Positions 47,878-50,266 of a DNA stretch of 50,266 nt are shown piece after piece (the first letter of the stretch is position 1; the number at the start of each line of letters is the position of its first letter). A model generated the notes under the pieces. It was not told the DNA's origin. It saw only the letters and a program-made list of their open reading frames with translations, and made no database searches. The stretch covers positions 1 through 50,266 of the forward strand of contig CAYLQA010000027.1 in assembly GCA_964385695.1 (NCBI GenBank). Direction: 5' to 3'. The position numbers and the translations under genes are program-made. Source of the DNA: CAYLQA01 sp964385695. GTDB taxonomy: Bacteria > Desulfobacterota > Desulfobulbia > Desulfobulbales > Desulfurivibrionaceae.

Positions 47878-49558
47878 TTTTCTTTTCAACTACAAGCAAT
47901 GTTACATCATCTTTTAAAGGTACGGTCTCCCGGCGAATCTTCTGCACGATCCGCTGCAGCCTGTCCTCCTGGCTCAGCTTATGACTTGTGGCGAGAAGCT
48001 TGGAAAGACCCGGAATGCCCAAAGGGTTGCCGCTTGGTGAAATACTGCCTTCAATCACCCCATCGGAATACAAATAGAGGCTATTGTCCTTGAGGCTAAA
48101 GCGCTTCACCGGAAAGGGCTGCCCGCTCAGGATACCGATGGGCGGGGACTCGGATGGCACCTGCTTTACCTTGCCTGATTTCTCCACCAGCAGGGTAGGT
48201 GGATGACCGGCATTGACCAGTTCCACCTTGCCGCTCTTCGGATCAAAAAGCCCTGCGGCCATGGTCACGAACATGCCGCGGACCGAGGTGGCACAAAGCT
48301 CATCATTCAGCTTGCTGAAAAGTTGGCCCGGGTCATGAATCTCTTTCCCCAGGCAGCGGAAGATGCTGCTGATTTTGGCCATGAGCAACGAGGCATTGGT
48401 GCCCTTGCCCGAAACATCCCCCAGGTTGAAATAGATGCGCCCATCGTCCAGGGTAAAATAATCGTAAAAATCGCCGGAAAGCTGCCGGGCCGGGACATTG
48501 ATACCGTAGACCGGAAAATCATGGTCCATGGGCCGAGGCAACAGGCTTTGCTGTACCTCCCGGGCCAGGCGCAGCTCGTTTTGCAGCTCTTCTGCCAGCC
48601 GGTCACGCTCTTTGAGGACCTTTTTCAGTCGCCAGGCCAGCTCTTGATAGGTGAGATTGTCCTGGATGAGCATGAGGTTGGCCTTGCGCAAAACCTCGTT
48701 AAAATCGCTCTGCTCGCCGATACGCAAACCCAGGGATTGGGCCGCCTCCTCAACCCGCTGGGGAATGGCCGCCATGTAAACATCAGCATCCTCCGGACCG
48801 ACATCAAAATTATCCTCCAGGAGCCTGCGGCATTTATCAAGAACCATGCCCTTTTCCGTGGCGCTGTAAAGACTGCTCAGCCAATCGGAGCTATAAAGGA
48901 TCTTGCTGAGCTTGTTCTCCGTATCCAACCCGCTCTCCTGATGATGCAGGCCCAGGGCCTCGGTCAACCCCTTGGGCAAAGCCCATTCCGTGGTCAGCAT
49001 AAGCACCACCTGGTCATGGGTGGTACCGAAAATTTCCAATTCTTTTTTCAAACGGCTTTCCGGATCGAGCACCCGCATCTCGTTCCATTCCGAGGCCCTT
49101 TCCGGCTTTAAATAAAAAAGGACCAAAAGACCGAAATCCTGGAGCAGTCCCGCGGTAAAACAGTCATCCGGGTCCATGCCGGCAATCTCTCCGAGCTGGC
49201 GTGCGCCCACAGCCCTTCTCAAGGCATCCTCCCAAAAGGCGATCAGGTCAAAATCCTTGATGGTCTTATCTTTGAGAGCATCCCGCACGGAAAGGCAAAG
49301 AGCCATATTTCTTAAGGCGCGCTGGCCCAGAACCTGAATGGCCCGATTGATGGATTGGATATTGCCGCCGTAGCCAAAAAGAGAGGAATTGGCCACGCGC
49401 AAAAGCTCGGCGGTAAGGAGCGGGTCACTGGAGGTGAGTTTGCTCAACTCCTTATTGTTCACCGCCTTTTTGGAGCAAACCCGCATGATCTCAATGGCCG
49501 CCTGGGGCGGGGCCGGAAGATCCGCAGGTTTTATGTGGCTTATCGGTTTCTCGGGCAT
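47870..49558 (-). CDS. HDOD-domain PP2C (SpoIIE/RsbU-like) phosphatase
   Basis: 562 residues, first gene of the operon. N-terminal HDOD domain (~10-215: LPAPPQAAIEIMRVCSKK, LLRVANSSLFGYGGNIQSINRAIQVLG), a middle helical part, a coiled coil (~300-345) ending in the RsbU-like REVQQSLLPRP, then a PPM phosphatase (~350-560) with SGDFYDYF, LGDVSGKGTNASLLMA and a final DDVTLLVVE carrying metal-binding Asp residues. It should dephosphorylate the STAS protein encoded two genes on. HDOD domains are regulatory and have no HD catalytic pair. AGGAG sits close to the ATG. Confidence 0.93.
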   Translation of the reverse strand: MPEKPISHIKPADLPAPPQAAIEIMRVCSKKAVNNKELSKLTSSDPLLTAELLRVANSSLFGYGGNIQSINRAIQVLGQRALRNMALCLSVRDALKDKTIKDFDLIAFWEDALRRAVGARQLGEIAGMDPDDCFTAGLLQDFGLLVLFYLKPERASEWNEMRVLDPESRLKKELEIFGTTHDQVVLMLTTEWALPKGLTEALGLHHQESGLDTENKLSKILYSSDWLSSLYSATEKGMVLDKCRRLLEDNFDVGPEDADVYMAAIPQRVEEAAQSLGLRIGEQSDFNEVLRKANLMLIQDNLTYQELAWRLKKVLKERDRLAEELQNELRLAREVQQSLLPRPMDHDFPVYGINVPARQLSGDFYDYFTLDDGRIYFNLGDVSGKGTNASLLMAKISSIFRCLGKEIHDPGQLFSKLNDELCATSVRGMFVTMAAGLFDPKSGKVELVNAGHPPTLLVEKSGKVKQVPSESPPIGILSGQPFPVKRFSLKDNSLYLYSDGVIEGSISPSGNPLGIPGLSKLLATSHKLSQEDRLQRIVQKIRRETVPLKDDVTLLVVEKKNG

Positions 49559-49565
49559 TGCTCCT

Positions 49566-49614
49566 GCCTGTGGTGCGTTATGACAAAAGAGAACTCTATC
49601 ATTGTGCCACAGGC
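49566..49614. promoter_or_regulatory. Inverted repeat upstream of the phosphatase/Mla operon
   Basis: GCCTGTGG (49566-49573) and CCACAGGC (49607-49614), perfect 8-bp arms 33 bases apart, just before the operon start. Possible operator or leader stem. No confident -35/-10 pair was found. Confidence 0.35.
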
Positions 49615-49741
49615 GGTATAAGAAGATCTAAAAAAATTACCCGCCTCTGGCTAAATGCCACCATGAAAAAGCTTTATTTTTGTTGATCGCCCAATGCATG
49701 CACATGCTATAAAAAGAGAACACCTCAAGAGGGGAAAAACG

Positions 49742-50197
49742 ATGAGCAACAAGGCCTTTCAGGAATACTACCCGGATCACCTGAGCCAGTGCTATGGCTG
49801 CGGCCGCTTGAATGAGCAGGGACTGCATATCAAGAGCTACTGGGATGGGGAGGAGAGTGTTTGCACCTTTAGGCCCGAGCCCTATCACACGGCAATGCCG
49901 GGTATGGTATACGGCGGCCTGATCGCCTCACTCATTGATTGCCACGGCACCGGCACGGCTGCGGCTGCGGCCTATCGGGCCGACGGGCGGGAGATGGGTA
50001 CGGAGCCGGTTTTACGTTTTCTTACCGCCTCGCTCCATGTTGATTATCTGCGGCCGACACCCATGGGTATTGCCTTGGAGTTACGGGGCACGGTAAAAGA
50101 GATAAAGGAGAGAAAGGTGGTGGTTCAAGTGCGCCTTTTGGCCGAGGGGAAGGTCTACGCCAAGGGAGAGGTCATAGCTGTGCGAAATGCAGAATGA
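49742..50197 (+). CDS. PaaI-type hotdog-fold thioesterase
   Basis: 151 residues from the ATG preceded by GAGGGG. Markers are the N-terminal CYGCGRLNEQGLHIKSYW, the helix start HTAMPGMVYGGLIASLIDCHGTGTA and the C-terminal VDYLRPTPMG strand, typical of acyl-CoA thioesterases of the PaaI-like group. It probably releases CoA from a short- or medium-chain acyl-CoA in the cytoplasm; substrate not predictable. Single gene, divergent from the phosphatase operon. It is followed within 30 bases by repeat-like hairpin sequence. Confidence 0.88.
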   Translation: MSNKAFQEYYPDHLSQCYGCGRLNEQGLHIKSYWDGEESVCTFRPEPYHTAMPGMVYGGLIASLIDCHGTGTAAAAAYRADGREMGTEPVLRFLTASLHVDYLRPTPMGIALELRGTVKEIKERKVVVQVRLLAEGKVYAKGEVIAVRNAE

Positions 50198-50222
50198 AAA
50201 ATGGAGAATGAAGACTAAACAA

Positions 50223-50266
50223 CCACCGACTGAAGGTCGGTGGGTTTAAATTCGCGGACTGAAAGT
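50223..50266. repeat. Tandem hairpins resembling an IS200/IS605-type element end
   Basis: CCACCGAC-TGAAG-GTCGGTGG (50223-50243) followed by CGCGGACTGAAAGT (50253-50266), which begins a second hairpin cut by the window edge. Two adjacent small hairpins with GACTGAA-type loops resemble subterminal structures of IS200/IS605 elements. No transposase is visible. Confidence 0.35.

Overview
The window looks like a chromosomal segment of a Gram-negative, anaerobic, chemotactic bacterium, most likely a member of the Desulfobacterota close to the Desulfobulbales. This is an inference. It rests on a complete methylmalonyl-CoA (propionate) gene cluster, two stand-alone Wood-Ljungdahl-type genes (methyltetrahydrofolate methyltransferase and a RACo-like corrinoid activator), a class II DAHP synthase, many sensory proteins, lipoproteins and outer-membrane lipid transport genes. 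No rRNA, tRNA, CRISPR array or complete transposon was seen.

Layout. 1-2.2 kb: Hsp33 and a membrane-anchored trypsin-like protease. 2.3-6.9 kb: a four-gene operon with two FlgO-like envelope proteins, a small secreted protein, and a membrane protein carrying six copies of a motif resembling the CheY-binding peptide of FliM. 7.1-13.1 kb: small Cys-containing proteins, a double-Cache membrane sensor, a nitrilase/heptose-phosphate adenylyltransferase fusion and a hybrid histidine kinase. 13.3-20.5 kb: RACo-like protein, then a convergent kinase / LysM lipoprotein / pentapeptide-repeat operon, then a glycosyltransferase. 20.5-25.4 kb: two chemoreceptors, the first fused in frame to a complete alpha-carbonic anhydrase. 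25.5-30.8 kb: a DnaA-box/parS-like patch, a DUF4405 membrane protein, methyltransferase, an HsdR_N-like protein, DAHP synthase and an aquaglyceroporin. 30.9-31.9 kb: a transglutaminase-like lipoprotein.

32.2-43.4 kb is one long minus-strand cluster for propionate metabolism: a PrpE-like acyl-CoA synthetase, SucCD, both subunits of methylmalonyl-CoA mutase, its MeaB chaperone, acyl-CoA carboxylase (carboxyltransferase plus biotin carboxylase/carrier) and the epimerase. Together they interconvert propionate and succinate through propionyl-CoA, methylmalonyl-CoA and succinyl-CoA. 43.8-49.6 kb is a tightly overlapping minus-strand operon in which an HDOD/PP2C phosphatase, an RsbW-like kinase and a STAS protein lead directly into an Mla-type lipid transporter (MlaE, MlaF, MlaD and a PqiC-like lipoprotein). 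This suggests phospho-control of lipid trafficking. A thioesterase and tandem hairpins like an insertion-element end close the window.

Best candidates for undescribed biology are the carbonic anhydrase-chemoreceptor fusion, the FlgO/FliM-motif operon, and the partner-switching Mla operon with a 104-base palindrome inside it. All statements come from reading the sequence by eye; no database search was run.
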